Shown here: in pieces, positions 8,810 to 17,510 of the stretch | How the letters are laid out: every line of letters begins with the position of its first letter | Numbering within the stretch: the stretch's first letter is position 1 | DNA from: Enterococcus_G camelliae | GTDB taxonomy: Bacteria > Bacillota > Bacilli > Lactobacillales > Enterococcaceae | Reading direction: 5' to 3' | Assembly: GCF_042685105.1 (NCBI RefSeq) | Contig: NZ_JBHUMO010000056.1 | Coordinates: forward strand, 62,001-126,000 | DNA: 64,000 nucleotides | Translations under genes and position numbers: made by a program | The notes under the pieces: generated by a model | Seen by the model: only the letters and a program-made list of their open reading frames with translations | Told to the model about the DNA's origin: nothing | Databases searched by the model: none

Positions 8810-10459
8810 ATGAAAAAGAAACAGATTATTGGTTGGTTAGCTTTATGTGGAATTGTTTTAGCGGGTTGTACAACTGGAGGATCTACCAAAGAAAGTGGAA
8901 CTTCAAGTTCAACCACAAAACAAGAATTTAATGTTGTTGTTCAACAAGAAATGCCAACAGCAGATTTATCAGTGGCGACAGATACGATTAGTTTTACGGC
9001 ATTAAATAATGTGTATGAAGGATTATATCGTTTAGACAGTGAAAATAAACCACAGGCAGCTGGTGCTGCAGAATTGGCCACTGTTAGTGATGATGGACTA
9101 ACCTACACACTAAAATTACGAGAAGATGCCAAATGGTCAAATGGCGACCCTGTAACGGCGGCAGATTATGTTTATGGTTGGCAACGTACAGTCAATCCAA
9201 AAACAGCTTCAGAATATGCTTATTTATATGAATCTGTTGAAAATGCAACAGAAATCACTAACGGAGAAAAAACAGTTGATCAATTGGGAATCAAAGAAAA
9301 AGGTGATTATGAGTTAGAAATTAAACTAACAAAACCAACACCGTATTTCCAATACCTATTGGCTTTCCCTTCATTTTTCCCACAAAATCAAAAAGAAGTG
9401 GAAAAAGAGGGCGATAATTATGCCAAGACAAGTGCGAATGCTATCTACAATGGGCCATTTACACTTGAAGGATTTGATGGCCCAGGTACGGATACTGAAT
9501 GGAGTTACAAGAAAAACAAAGAATATTGGGATAAAAAGAATGTAAAACTGGAAACAATCAATGTCAGTGTTGTAAAAGAATCCTCAACTTCTCTCAATCT
9601 TTTCAAAGATGGTCAAGCGGATGATGTGATTCTTTCAGGTGAACTAGCACAACAAATGGCTAATGATAAGGCTTTTGTCTCACAAGAAGATGGTCGTACT
9701 TCTTATTTAGAATACAACCAACGAAAAGCAGATTCTCCATTTAGAAATACCAAATTACGTCAAGCCATTTCCTATTCCATTGACCGTAATGTGTTAGTGA
9801 AAAATGTCTTAGGTGATGGTTCAATTGCTTCAACAGGTTTGATTCCAAAGAACTTGACATTTGGACCTGATGGTACTGAATTTACCAAAGCATCTGGAAA
9901 ACAGGTAAGTTATGATGCTGACAAGGCGAAAAAACTTTGGGCAGAGGCTAAAAGTGAACTAGGCATCAGCTCATTGACGTTTGATATCATCGCTTCAGAT
10001 GATGATTCAACGAAAAAAGTAGTTGAGTACATTCAAAATGCCATTCAAGAAAACTTAGAGGGGACTAAGGTAACCGTGACGCCTGTACCATTTTCAGTTC
10101 GTCTAGATCGTTCAACATCAGGTGATTTTGAAGTTGTCATGGGTGGTTGGGGAGCTGACTATGCTGATGCAAGTAGCTTTACAGATCTCTTTGTCACTGG
10201 CAATTCTTACAACCGCGGACAATGGAGCAATGCCGAATATGATAAGGTAAATAAAGCGGCAGGAACAACCAATGTAGCAAATCCTGAAAAACGTTGGGCC
10301 GACTTACTTGATGCAGAAAAAATAATTATGGCGGATCAAGGTGTAACGCCGGTCTTCCAAAAAGCTGAAGCACATTTACGAGCAACCAAAGTAAAAGATG
10401 TTGTTGTACACAGTGCAGGAGCTCAATACGATTACAAATGGGCTTATATTAAAGAATAA
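8810..10459 (+). CDS. oppA: Oligopeptide ABC transporter substrate-binding lipoprotein OppA (copy 2)
   Basis: 549-residue paralogue of the preceding lipoprotein, with lipobox LAGC and the same SBP family 5 blocks. The ATG at 8810 is chosen because AAGGGGG precedes it and the signal peptide starts MKKKQ; an in-frame ATG at 8786 would add eight residues before the signal peptide. No separate promoter is obvious, so it is probably expressed by read-through of the hairpin upstream. The divergent linker and binding-cleft stretches suggest a different peptide preference, which is inference. Confidence 0.92.
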   Translation: MKKKQIIGWLALCGIVLAGCTTGGSTKESGTSSSTTKQEFNVVVQQEMPTADLSVATDTISFTALNNVYEGLYRLDSENKPQAAGAAELATVSDDGLTYTLKLREDAKWSNGDPVTAADYVYGWQRTVNPKTASEYAYLYESVENATEITNGEKTVDQLGIKEKGDYELEIKLTKPTPYFQYLLAFPSFFPQNQKEVEKEGDNYAKTSANAIYNGPFTLEGFDGPGTDTEWSYKKNKEYWDKKNVKLETINVSVVKESSTSLNLFKDGQADDVILSGELAQQMANDKAFVSQEDGRTSYLEYNQRKADSPFRNTKLRQAISYSIDRNVLVKNVLGDGSIASTGLIPKNLTFGPDGTEFTKASGKQVSYDADKAKKLWAEAKSELGISSLTFDIIASDDDSTKKVVEYIQNAIQENLEGTKVTVTPVPFSVRLDRSTSGDFEVVMGGWGADYADASSFTDLFVTGNSYNRGQWSNAEYDKVNKAAGTTNVANPEKRWADLLDAEKIIMADQGVTPVFQKAEAHLRATKVKDVVVHSAGAQYDYKWAYIKE

Positions 10460-10467
10460 CATGCAAT

Positions 10468-10528
10468 AAAAAACTGCGAACGTGCTTAGTGGTCATGCCA
10501 AAAGCTTGACCATTAAGCGACGTTGCAG
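10468..10528. terminator. Bidirectional terminator oppA2 / DUF3899 gene
   Basis: Long imperfect stem-loop (CTGC at 10474 to GCAG ending 10528, including GTGGTCA/TGACCA). On the minus strand it is followed by six T (A6 at 10468-10473), so it best terminates the minus-strand gene. Confidence 0.7.
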
Positions 10529-10544
10529 TTGCTGTTGCTGTTGA

Positions 10545-10880
10545 TTACAGAAAAGCCAAGCCTAAAAATACCAAACTCAAAAGGAATAGTATCAAGGCAG
10601 GTTCCAACCAAAAGCGATAACTTGTTCGACCGATTTCTGAAAGCGTGAGATAGTCTTCTTTTGTTTTCCTAAAAGCTTTTTTCCATGAATATTGAAAGAA
10701 GTCAAGTGATCCAGAGGCGCAAACCCATAAAAAGCTTCCAATGATTAAAAAGAATAGAGTGAAGGAAAATAATAGGTCAGACACACGGGACCAAGCAAAA
10801 TCTGAGAAGATCATTGGCCATAACAAGCTAATAATCAACCCCGCAATACTGATGATGAGGGTACTTTTACGAAGGTGCAT
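10545..10880 (-). CDS. Small membrane protein, DUF3899-like
   Basis: 111 residues with three hydrophobic segments: about 7-27, 36-55 and 91-110. The middle is polar and basic (YSWKKAFRKTKEDY). It resembles the DUF3899 family, whose role is unknown. It lies antisense between the oppA genes and oppBCDF, so it splits the opp locus into two transcription units and forces oppBCDF to have its own promoter. The family assignment is from memory of the pattern and is only moderately sure; coding status is supported by the ribosome site (AAAGGAG) and convergent terminator. Confidence 0.65.
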   Translation of the reverse strand: MHLRKSTLIISIAGLIISLLWPMIFSDFAWSRVSDLLFSFTLFFLIIGSFLWVCASGSLDFFQYSWKKAFRKTKEDYLTLSEIGRTSYRFWLEPALILFLLSLVFLGLAFL

Positions 10881-10969
10881 ACCAAACTCCTTTCTAAACT
10901 AATACATAAATAATAAAATAACTTTACAAAATTATTGTTTATAAGTCAAAACACTTAGGAGGAAAATAA
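10881..10969. promoter_or_regulatory. Divergent intergenic region, DUF3899 gene / oppB
   Basis: 89-bp AT-rich gap that must hold promoters in both directions. TATAAG at 10940-10945 is a possible plus -10, but no good -35 is at the right distance. It contains TTTACAAAATTAT, which resembles the oppA guide target only with a two-base offset, so I do not call it a target. Confidence 0.4.
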
Positions 10970-11911
10970 GTGAATAGTTTTGTTAAATATATCTTAAAAA
11001 GAATTTTTTTTATGGTGGTTACGTTGTGGATTATTGCGACGATTACCTTTTTCTTAATGAAATTGCTACCTGGTACACCCTATACGAATGCAGAAAAATT
11101 GAGTGCACAACAAATTGCCCTGTTAAATAAACAAATGGGCTTGGATAAGCCAATGATTGTGCAATATGGTCTATATTTGAATAATTTATTGCACTTTGAT
11201 TTGGGGATTTCCTTCCAATTTAAAAACCAACCAGTAGCCAATCTGCTGAGTGCTCGTATTGGACCATCCTTACAATTAGGGATTCAAGCAATCATTGTTG
11301 GGACACTAGGAGGCATTATTCTAGGAGCTATTTCAGCGATGAAACAAAATACTTGGATCGATACAACGGCAACCTTAGTGGCGATTCTTGGACGCTCCAT
11401 TCCAAACTTTGTGTTTGCTGTCTTATTACAATATGTGTTTGCCATGAAATTGCACATTTTACCAATTGCAAAATGGGAAACCTTTGCTTATACAATCTTA
11501 CCAACGATTGCCTTGGCAATGTCCCCATTAGCAGATTCTGCTCGGTTTATTCGGACGGAAATGGTGGAAGTGTTGCATAGTGATTATGTGGAACTGGCAC
11601 GTGCAAAAGGCTTAAGCCGTTGGGGAATTGTTTTTCATCATGGCTTACGTAACAGTTTGATTCCATTATTAACACTGTTAGGACCATTAGCAGTTGGACT
11701 GATGACTGGTTCGCTGGTTGTTGAAAATATTTTTGCTATTCCGGGTATCGGAGAGCAATTTGTCAAATCAATCATGACAAATGATTACCCAACGATTATG
11801 GCTGTGACGATGCTTTATTCAGCAATGTTGGTTGTGGTTATTCTAATTGTCGACATTTTATATGGAATTGTTGATCCAAGAATTCGTGTATCAGAAGGGA
11901 GTCGTAGCTAA
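10970..11911 (+). CDS. oppB: Oligopeptide ABC transporter permease OppB
   Basis: 313-residue inner-membrane permease. It has an N-terminal membrane helix (IFFMVVTLWIIATITFFLM), the LLPGTPY motif typical of OppB/DppB, and five more helices. The EAA loop that contacts OppD/F is ELARAKGLSRWGIVFHHGLRNS at about 205-226. Start is GTG at 10970 with AGGAGG 7 nt upstream; no ATG is well placed. The stop overlaps the oppC start by one base (TAATG). Confidence 0.93.
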   Translation: MNSFVKYILKRIFFMVVTLWIIATITFFLMKLLPGTPYTNAEKLSAQQIALLNKQMGLDKPMIVQYGLYLNNLLHFDLGISFQFKNQPVANLLSARIGPSLQLGIQAIIVGTLGGIILGAISAMKQNTWIDTTATLVAILGRSIPNFVFAVLLQYVFAMKLHILPIAKWETFAYTILPTIALAMSPLADSARFIRTEMVEVLHSDYVELARAKGLSRWGIVFHHGLRNSLIPLLTLLGPLAVGLMTGSLVVENIFAIPGIGEQFVKSIMTNDYPTIMAVTMLYSAMLVVVILIVDILYGIVDPRIRVSEGSRS

Positions 11912-12957
11912 TGGCTAATTCAGCACAAATAAATGAAAAAGAACTAGCGGCGATTCCGTTAACATCGTTTGAACCTTTAGAAAAGAGTACGGTTGAAAAG
12001 CGTGAAGAAATTGCTATGCCTTCCTTAACGTTTATGCAAGATTCTTGGCGTCGTCTAAAGAAAAACAAAGCAGCCGTTTTTTCAATTGTCTTGTTGGCAA
12101 TCATTATTGCAATCTCGTTAATTACCATTTTTGTGTCTCCACATAATCCTACAACACAAAATGTGAAATATACCAATCTGCCACCCAAAATTCCAGGTAT
12201 CAATATTACTGGCCTGAATGGACATGCCGAAGTGGGAGGGAAAGTGGTTGACAAATATGCGCAAGCCAATGTCCCTGCTGGCACCTATTTTTATCTTGGA
12301 ACGGATAGTCTGGGCCGTGATTTATTAAGTCGCTTATTTATGGGGACACGAGTATCATTATTAATTGCCTTTATCGCCGCGTTGCTCGACATTGTTTTCG
12401 GAGTGACTTATGGCTTGATTTCTGGCTTACTAGGTGGGCGTGTGGACAATATCATGCAACGGTTTTTAGAAGTGATTTCTGGTATTCCTAATCTAGTTGT
12501 GATGATTTTAATGTTGGTTGTTTTTGAACCAGGTATTCCATCAATTGTTGCAGCTATGGCAATTACGAACTGGATACCAATGGCTCGGATTGTCAGGGCG
12601 CAGACGATGAAGCTCAAAGACCAAGAGTTTGTATTGGCTGCGACGACACTAGGGGAAACACGTTCGAAAATAGCATTTAAGCATATCTTACCGAATATTT
12701 CGAGTGTCATTATTATCCAAATGATGTTTAGTATTCCGTCGGCGATTTTCTTTGAAGCTTTCTTGAGTTTCATTGGTTTAGGGCTTCGTCCACCGGTTGC
12801 TTCCTTGGGTACATTGTTAAGTGATGGTTACAAGACCTTTCTATTTTTGCCCTACCAATTATGGGTCCCAGCAATAACGCTCTCGGTCATTATGATTGGC
12901 TTTAACTTACTAGCTGATGGGCTACGTGATGCGTTTGATCCGAAGATGAAAGAGTGA
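11911..12957 (+). CDS. oppC: Oligopeptide ABC transporter permease OppC
   Basis: 348 residues. A cytoplasmic N-terminal tail of about 60 residues precedes the first helix (AAVFSIVLLAIIIAISLITIF). The periplasmic-side segment GTDSLGRDLLSRL is the OppC/DppC hallmark, and the EAA loop is FVLAATTLGETRSKIAFKHILPN. It pairs with OppB to form the peptide channel. Translational coupling to oppB through TAATG. Four bases separate it from oppD. Confidence 0.93.
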   Translation: MANSAQINEKELAAIPLTSFEPLEKSTVEKREEIAMPSLTFMQDSWRRLKKNKAAVFSIVLLAIIIAISLITIFVSPHNPTTQNVKYTNLPPKIPGINITGLNGHAEVGGKVVDKYAQANVPAGTYFYLGTDSLGRDLLSRLFMGTRVSLLIAFIAALLDIVFGVTYGLISGLLGGRVDNIMQRFLEVISGIPNLVVMILMLVVFEPGIPSIVAAMAITNWIPMARIVRAQTMKLKDQEFVLAATTLGETRSKIAFKHILPNISSVIIIQMMFSIPSAIFFEAFLSFIGLGLRPPVASLGTLLSDGYKTFLFLPYQLWVPAITLSVIMIGFNLLADGLRDAFDPKMKE

Positions 12958-12961
12958 TTGA

Positions 12962-14002
12962 ATGAATAAGATAATTGAAGTGAAAAATTTAGAGATTTCT
13001 TTCGATACATTTGCCGGAAAAGTTCAAGCCATTCGAAATGTCAGCTTTGATTTGTATCAAGGCGAAACGTTAGCCATTGTTGGTGAATCGGGAAGTGGGA
13101 AATCAGTAACCACACGAAGCATTATGGGGTTGCTAGCTAGCAATGCCAATGTTGAGAATGGGGAGATTTTATTTAACGGTTCGGATATCGTAAAGAAAAG
13201 TGAAAAGGAATTACAAAAAATTCGAGGAAAAGATATTGCGATGATTTTCCAAGATCCAATGACTTCACTGGATCCAACGATGCCAATTGGCAGACAGGTA
13301 GCAGAATCTTTGATCAAGCATACCAAAATTTCCAAAAAAGAAGCACTAAAGCAAGCATTAGAATTGTTAAATTTGGTTGGCATTCCTAACGCCGAAAAGC
13401 GGCTAAAAAATTATCCGCACCAATTTTCTGGTGGACAACGACAACGGATTGTGATTGCGATTGCGTTGATTTGTTACCCACAAGTGCTCATTGCTGACGA
13501 ACCTACGACGGCCTTAGATGTGACCATCCAAGCCCAAATTATCGAATTACTGAAAGATATTCAACAAAAAATGAATTCATCCATCATTTTCATTACCCAT
13601 GATTTAGGAGTTGTTGCCAATGTCGCCGATCGTGTTGCAGTGATGTATGGTGGGAAAATTATTGAGATTGGAACGGCTAGAGAAATTTTCTATAATCCAC
13701 AACATCCGTATACTTGGGGGTTGCTTGGTTCAATGCCTACGTTGGAAAGCACAGGAAAACGGTTATATGCGATACCAGGTTCCCCTCCTGATTTATTAAA
13801 GCCACCAACTGGGGATGCGTTTTATCCACGGAATGAATACGCAATGAAAATTGATGCTGAACAAGAACCACCATTTTTTGATGTTTCACCTACCCATAAG
13901 GCAGCAACTTGGTTATTAGCACCTCAAGCGCCAAAAGTGACACCACCAGAAGAAATCCAAATTCGCTGGAAAAAATTTCAAGAGAATGCTTTTGGAGAGT
14001 AA
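12962..14002 (+). CDS. oppD: Oligopeptide ABC transporter ATP-binding protein OppD
   Basis: 346-residue cytoplasmic ATPase. Walker A GESGSGKS is at about residue 40, Q-loop FQDPMTSLDP, signature FSGGQRQR, Walker B LIADEPTTALDV and switch His in FITHDLGV. The C-terminal extension includes the oligopeptide-transporter domain (YAIPGSPPDLLKPPTGDAFYPR), but the usual Cys cluster of an iron-sulfur site is absent. It works as a heterodimer with OppF. Confidence 0.93.
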   Translation: MNKIIEVKNLEISFDTFAGKVQAIRNVSFDLYQGETLAIVGESGSGKSVTTRSIMGLLASNANVENGEILFNGSDIVKKSEKELQKIRGKDIAMIFQDPMTSLDPTMPIGRQVAESLIKHTKISKKEALKQALELLNLVGIPNAEKRLKNYPHQFSGGQRQRIVIAIALICYPQVLIADEPTTALDVTIQAQIIELLKDIQQKMNSSIIFITHDLGVVANVADRVAVMYGGKIIEIGTAREIFYNPQHPYTWGLLGSMPTLESTGKRLYAIPGSPPDLLKPPTGDAFYPRNEYAMKIDAEQEPPFFDVSPTHKAATWLLAPQAPKVTPPEEIQIRWKKFQENAFGE

Positions 14003-14016
14003 GGAGGGAAAGATAA

Positions 14017-14955
14017 GTGAGTAAAGTCCTATTAGATGTAAAGAATTTAAAACAATATTTTAATGTGGGTCGTAAAGATGAAGTTAAAGCTGTTGATGAT
14101 ATGACCTTTCACATTTTTGAAGGCGAAACATTTGGTTTAGTAGGGGAATCCGGAAGTGGCAAATCGACGACTGGTCGTTCTATCATCCGACTGAATACAC
14201 CAACTGATGGCACGATTACCTTCGATGGTCAAGATGTGATGAAATTGAAAAGTAAACAAGAATTGAAGGATTTCCGTCGGGAGGTTCAAATGATTTTCCA
14301 GGATCCGTATGCATCGCTTAATCCACGAATGAAAGTGCGTGATATCATCGCAGAAGGAATTGACATTAATCATTTGGCCAAAAACGAGAAGGAGCGAAAT
14401 GCACGGGTCGATGAGCTACTGAAAACAGTTGGCTTAAATCCATCACATGGGACACGTTATCCGCATGAATTTTCAGGTGGACAACGGCAACGGATTGGGA
14501 TTGCTCGAGCTTTGGCAGTGGATCCCAAATTCATCATTTGTGATGAACCGATTTCCGCTTTGGACGTATCCATTCAAGCACAGGTTGTGAATTTATTGCA
14601 AGATCTACAAGAAAAACATAATTTAACCTATTTTTTCATTGCACATGATTTGTCGATGGTAAAACACATCAGCGATCGAATTGGGGTAATGCATCTGGGA
14701 AAATTACTTGAAGTAGGGACAAGCGATGAAATTTACCATTATGGTGTGCATCCGTATACCGAAAGTTTGTTGTCTGCGATTCCTTTGCCCGATCCTGAAA
14801 GTGAACGAACAAGAAAACGGATTAAATATGTCGAAGTTCCACAAGCGAATACCGCAAGAAAAATGCAAGAAATTGCACCAGGTCATTTTATTTATGCGAC
14901 AGAAGAAGAAGTGCCAATGTATCAAGAAAAATTACGAAAAAAGAAGGAAGTTTAA
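14017..14955 (+). CDS. oppF: Oligopeptide ABC transporter ATP-binding protein OppF
   Basis: 312-residue partner of OppD. Walker A GESGSGKS is at about residue 43, signature FSGGQRQR, Walker B FIICDEPISALDV and His in FIAHDLSM. The GTG start has AAGGAGGG upstream. 24 bp separate its stop from the tldR start, and no terminator intervenes, so tldR should be on the same transcript. The oppF-tldR adjacency is the known context of one TldR clade in enterococci. Confidence 0.93.
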   Translation: MSKVLLDVKNLKQYFNVGRKDEVKAVDDMTFHIFEGETFGLVGESGSGKSTTGRSIIRLNTPTDGTITFDGQDVMKLKSKQELKDFRREVQMIFQDPYASLNPRMKVRDIIAEGIDINHLAKNEKERNARVDELLKTVGLNPSHGTRYPHEFSGGQRQRIGIARALAVDPKFIICDEPISALDVSIQAQVVNLLQDLQEKHNLTYFFIAHDLSMVKHISDRIGVMHLGKLLEVGTSDEIYHYGVHPYTESLLSAIPLPDPESERTRKRIKYVEVPQANTARKMQEIAPGHFIYATEEEVPMYQEKLRKKKEV

Positions 14956-14979
14956 GTAATAGGGTAAGGGGGTTGATTC

Positions 14980-15987
14980 ATGAAAGTGTTAAAAGGTTAT
15001 CGTTTTCGGATTTACCCGGACGAAGAACAATTGACATTTTTTAAGCAAACCTTTGGCTGCGTAAGATTTACGTACAATCAATTGTTGATGGCAAGAAAAG
15101 GAACAGCAAACTCAGAAGAAAGCATGAAATTAACCCCCGCTGCATTAAAAAAAGACTATCCCTTTTTGAAAAAAACGGATAGTCTGGCTTTGGCCAATGC
15201 ACAACGTAATTTGGAGAGAGCCTACGCGAATTTTTTTCAAGGAAGAGCAGGCTACCCAAAACTAAAAAGCAAGAAAAATAGTTGGCAATCTTACACAACG
15301 AATAATCAAAAACATACCATTTATTTTATCGATGGGAAATTGAAACTGCCAAAATTGAAAAGTCTCGTCCAAGTTCACCAACACCGAGAGATAAAAGGGA
15401 TGATTCGTTCCGCTACGATTTCGGCAAAAAATAATGAAGAATTTTATGTTTCATTGTTGTGTTTAGAAGAGGTTTCATTCTTGCCAAAAACAAAGAAAGT
15501 AATCGGCATTTCTTATTGTCCGCAACGATTGATTCAATTATCGCAATCTTTCGATAATTTACCAAATATTGAAGAACAATTGCTAGGAGACAAACTGGAA
15601 AAAGCCCAAAAGAAATTGCAACTGCGAGCCAAAATCGCTAAAAAACATAAAGTAAGATTAAGAGATGCCAAGAATTATCAAAAGCAAAAGCAACGAGTGC
15701 AAAAGTTAATTCAGGAAAAAGCCTGTAAAAAAAATGATTTTATTGATCAGTTGACGTTTCTCTTAGTCAAAGAGTTTGACTATATATTTGTTGAAAAACA
15801 ACCACGGATAACCGATAGTGAAGAAGACAATCCATTTACTTCAACGGATTGGTATAGTTTTACTCAAAAATTGACGTATAAAACGCAATGGTATGGCAAA
15901 GAGTATCTCGCGGTTGAGAGTCCGGATGACAGCATTCGTTCTAGTCGAATCATTGAGGAATTAGGAAAACAACAACTTGATTTGTAA
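14980..15987 (+). CDS. tldR: TldR: nuclease-dead TnpB-like RNA-guided repressor
   Basis: 335 residues, shorter than typical TnpB of about 370-400. The N-terminus is a clear OrfB/TnpB start (YRFRIYPDEEQ, FGCVRFTYNQLL), followed by the YPKLKSKK block and the beta-barrel/helical region. The RuvC-I motif, normally G-I-D, reads G176-I177-S178, so the first catalytic Asp is lost. The RuvC-II Glu survives (E272 in FVEKQPR). The C-terminal CxxC zinc finger and RuvC-III Asp are missing; the protein ends SSRIIEELGKQQLDL. It therefore should bind but not cut DNA. No tnpA or transposon end flanks it, and it is the last gene of the opp operon. AAGGGGG precedes the ATG. An inactive decaying TnpB is the alternative, but the intact frame and conserved guide region argue for domestication. 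Confidence 0.87.
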   Translation: MKVLKGYRFRIYPDEEQLTFFKQTFGCVRFTYNQLLMARKGTANSEESMKLTPAALKKDYPFLKKTDSLALANAQRNLERAYANFFQGRAGYPKLKSKKNSWQSYTTNNQKHTIYFIDGKLKLPKLKSLVQVHQHREIKGMIRSATISAKNNEEFYVSLLCLEEVSFLPKTKKVIGISYCPQRLIQLSQSFDNLPNIEEQLLGDKLEKAQKKLQLRAKIAKKHKVRLRDAKNYQKQKQRVQKLIQEKACKKNDFIDQLTFLLVKEFDYIFVEKQPRITDSEEDNPFTSTDWYSFTQKLTYKTQWYGKEYLAVESPDDSIRSSRIIEELGKQQLDL

Positions 15988-16092
15988 AAAAATCGATCAG
16001 AACTGGAAGGGGCTCCAGGGATCGCCTAGGGTATAGAAAAAAGGAAACTTTTTGTTTCTAGGAAAAATGCTCACTAATTATGAAAAACCAAA
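15988..16092 (+). ncRNA. TldR guide RNA (omega-RNA-like scaffold plus guide)
   Basis: Directly after the tldR stop. Stem-loop 1 spans 15994-16024: CGATC pairs with GATCG and CTGGA with TCCAG. Stem-loop 2 spans 16025-16062: CCTAG with CTAGG, enclosing a hairpin AAAAAG-GAAA-CTTTTT (16038-16053). A linker ending CTCAC (16070-16074) follows, like the right-end cleavage motif of IS200/IS605 elements. The stretch 16076-16092 is then free until the terminator stem at 16093, so the guide is at most about 17 nt. Its first nine bases match 6925-6933 upstream of oppA. Whether the guide begins at T16075 or A16076 is uncertain. Position 3' of a TnpB-like gene and the structure are seen; RNA function is inferred from the family. 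Confidence 0.75.
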
Positions 16093-16122
16093 GAAGAGAG
16101 AGGACAGCTGTCCTCTCTCTTC
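16093..16122. terminator. Perfect 30-bp palindrome, bidirectional terminator
   Basis: A 15-bp perfect inverted repeat centred on CAGCTG between convergent tldR/guide RNA and the Nudix gene. The T-rich side (TTTGGTTTTT) follows on the minus strand; on the plus strand the T stretch is weak, so the guide 3' end may depend on trimming back to the stem. Confidence 0.8.
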
Positions 16123-16131
16123 GCTTATCTT

Positions 16132-16962
16132 CTATAATTCCTCATGAAAAACATTTTGTTTTAGTCGGTAAACTTTTGAAGGTCGACCAATACCGGTCGG
16201 ACGTTCGCCAATTTCATCGAAAAAGTGCAACAATGACTTCTTAAAATTGGAATGATCAATTAAGCGGTAGTCAATGCCCAAAAATTTCGAAAAGACCTTT
16301 CTGGCTTCCGTGATTGTAAATGACTGCCCTAAGACTTGCAACACTTGAGGTTCGTGCTCCATTTTATTGGCAATTCGATTAAAGGCTTTTAAAATAATCG
16401 CGCTGTGGTCAAAGGCTAATCGATCTTTTCCAAACGATTGACCAGTCACCAAGTCGAGCACAATGGCTGTGTGCTCACTTTCTAAATGAATCTGATTGGC
16501 CTTTCTTTCCAGCGAGAACCAACGGACATCTTCGGCATCATCACCAGCTAAGAGCGGTTCTTCTCCAATGAAAGCAAGGTAACTGACTGTTACGACCCAA
16601 CCACGAGGATCACGATTTGGGGTGCTGAAGGTGTGGAGCTGTTCAATATTTTGTTTGGATATTTTGACGCCAGTTTCTTCTTCGGTTTCACGAATCACGC
16701 TTTCACCTGTCGATTCATCGGGTTGCACGAACCCACCAGGAAGGGCCCAAGAATTTTTGAATGGGTGACCTTTGCGTTTGATGAGTAAAATTTTTAATTT
16801 ATCTTCGGATTTGCTGTAGCACATCAAGACCATATCGACCGTTAGCGAAGGTTTTTCGTAGTTGGGTTTTTCTTGTTTGCGATACCAAGCGAGAAATTCC
16901 TGTTCACTTGCTTGGTGCTCGTAGTAGTCCTTTTCATCCTCTCGACTGGAAAAAGTTGCCAT
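16132..16962 (-). CDS. NrtR-like Nudix-domain transcriptional regulator
   Basis: 276 residues. The N-terminal Nudix domain (about 40-170) contains a nearly canonical box: G-x5-E-x7-RET-x-EE-x-G-V, with Thr in place of a hydrophobic residue. The C-terminal part (about 195-270) ends in a winged-helix-like GRPSKVYRL segment, the layout of NrtR regulators. These bind ADP-ribose and repress NAD synthesis or salvage genes. No NAD gene is adjacent, but a nicotinamidase-like gene lies at 31246. Alternatively it is an active ADP-ribose pyrophosphatase. It is convergent with tldR. Confidence 0.75.
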   Translation of the reverse strand: MATFSSREDEKDYYEHQASEQEFLAWYRKQEKPNYEKPSLTVDMVLMCYSKSEDKLKILLIKRKGHPFKNSWALPGGFVQPDESTGESVIRETEEETGVKISKQNIEQLHTFSTPNRDPRGWVVTVSYLAFIGEEPLLAGDDAEDVRWFSLERKANQIHLESEHTAIVLDLVTGQSFGKDRLAFDHSAIILKAFNRIANKMEHEPQVLQVLGQSFTITEARKVFSKFLGIDYRLIDHSNFKKSLLHFFDEIGERPTGIGRPSKVYRLKQNVFHEEL

Positions 16963-17004
16963 AATGATCCCTACCTTTTCAATTTGATGAGCCGCTTTCT
17001 TTTG

Positions 17005-17274
17005 TTAAAGAAAAAAGAAAAGCAAAAAATTAATAAGAAACAATCCCAAATAAATGGGAAGGTATTTTTTAAAATAGCGAATACAAGTAAAGCCTGCTAG
17101 TACAATAATAATGAGCAGGGTTCCTCGGATGAGAATCGATGAGACCAAGAAAGTATTTAACTGATTGATGGTATTCATATAGGCGTAAATGCGTTGATAA
17201 ACGTTGGCAAAGAGGAGATGGATTGCAGTCAATACAATCAATGTCCAAATATAAATGATTTGTCTTCGTTGCAT
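17005..17274 (-). CDS. Small hydrophobic membrane protein, unknown
   Basis: 89 residues with three predicted membrane helices: about 7-25, 43-63 and 71-89. The C-terminus is almost entirely hydrophobic. A GAGGAGG site precedes the ATG. I do not recognise the family. A 14-bp perfect palindrome lies 34-47 bp upstream and could be an operator. It is 42 bp upstream of the NrtR-like gene on the same strand, so the two may share a transcript. Confidence 0.6.
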   Translation of the reverse strand: MQRRQIIYIWTLIVLTAIHLLFANVYQRIYAYMNTINQLNTFLVSSILIRGTLLIIIVLAGFTCIRYFKKYLPIYLGLFLINFLLFFFL

Positions 17275-17307
17275 GGTCTATCCTCCTCGTATGTTTTTAT
17301 TAAAATA

Positions 17308-17321
17308 AGTTGGTACCAACT
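17308..17321. promoter_or_regulatory. Perfect 14-bp palindrome, operator-like
   Basis: AGTTGGTACCAACT upstream of the small membrane protein gene. A second inverted repeat, AATGGTTAG (17338-17346) with CTAACCATT (17382-17390), lies next to it. The remaining sequence from 17275 to 17678 holds no gene I can support. Confidence 0.4.
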
Positions 17322-17510
17322 GTCCACAATCTAACACAATGGTTAGTAAGGAATGCTTTGTATCAGAGATGTTCAACTTTGCTAACCATTATAGCAACAA
17401 ACCACAAAATACAAAATACTCTCAATTCTAGTATAGAGGTTTGGCTATTTGATGTACAGCTACTATTCTATTAGGTGCTTGCTTACAATCTATTTACACT
17501 AATAAATAAC

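Noticed and set aside
10922..10935. TTTACAAAATTAT before oppB as a second guide target
   Set aside because: The shared AATTAT is displaced two bases from the TAM-like TTTAC, and the bases that should pair first do not match beyond two.
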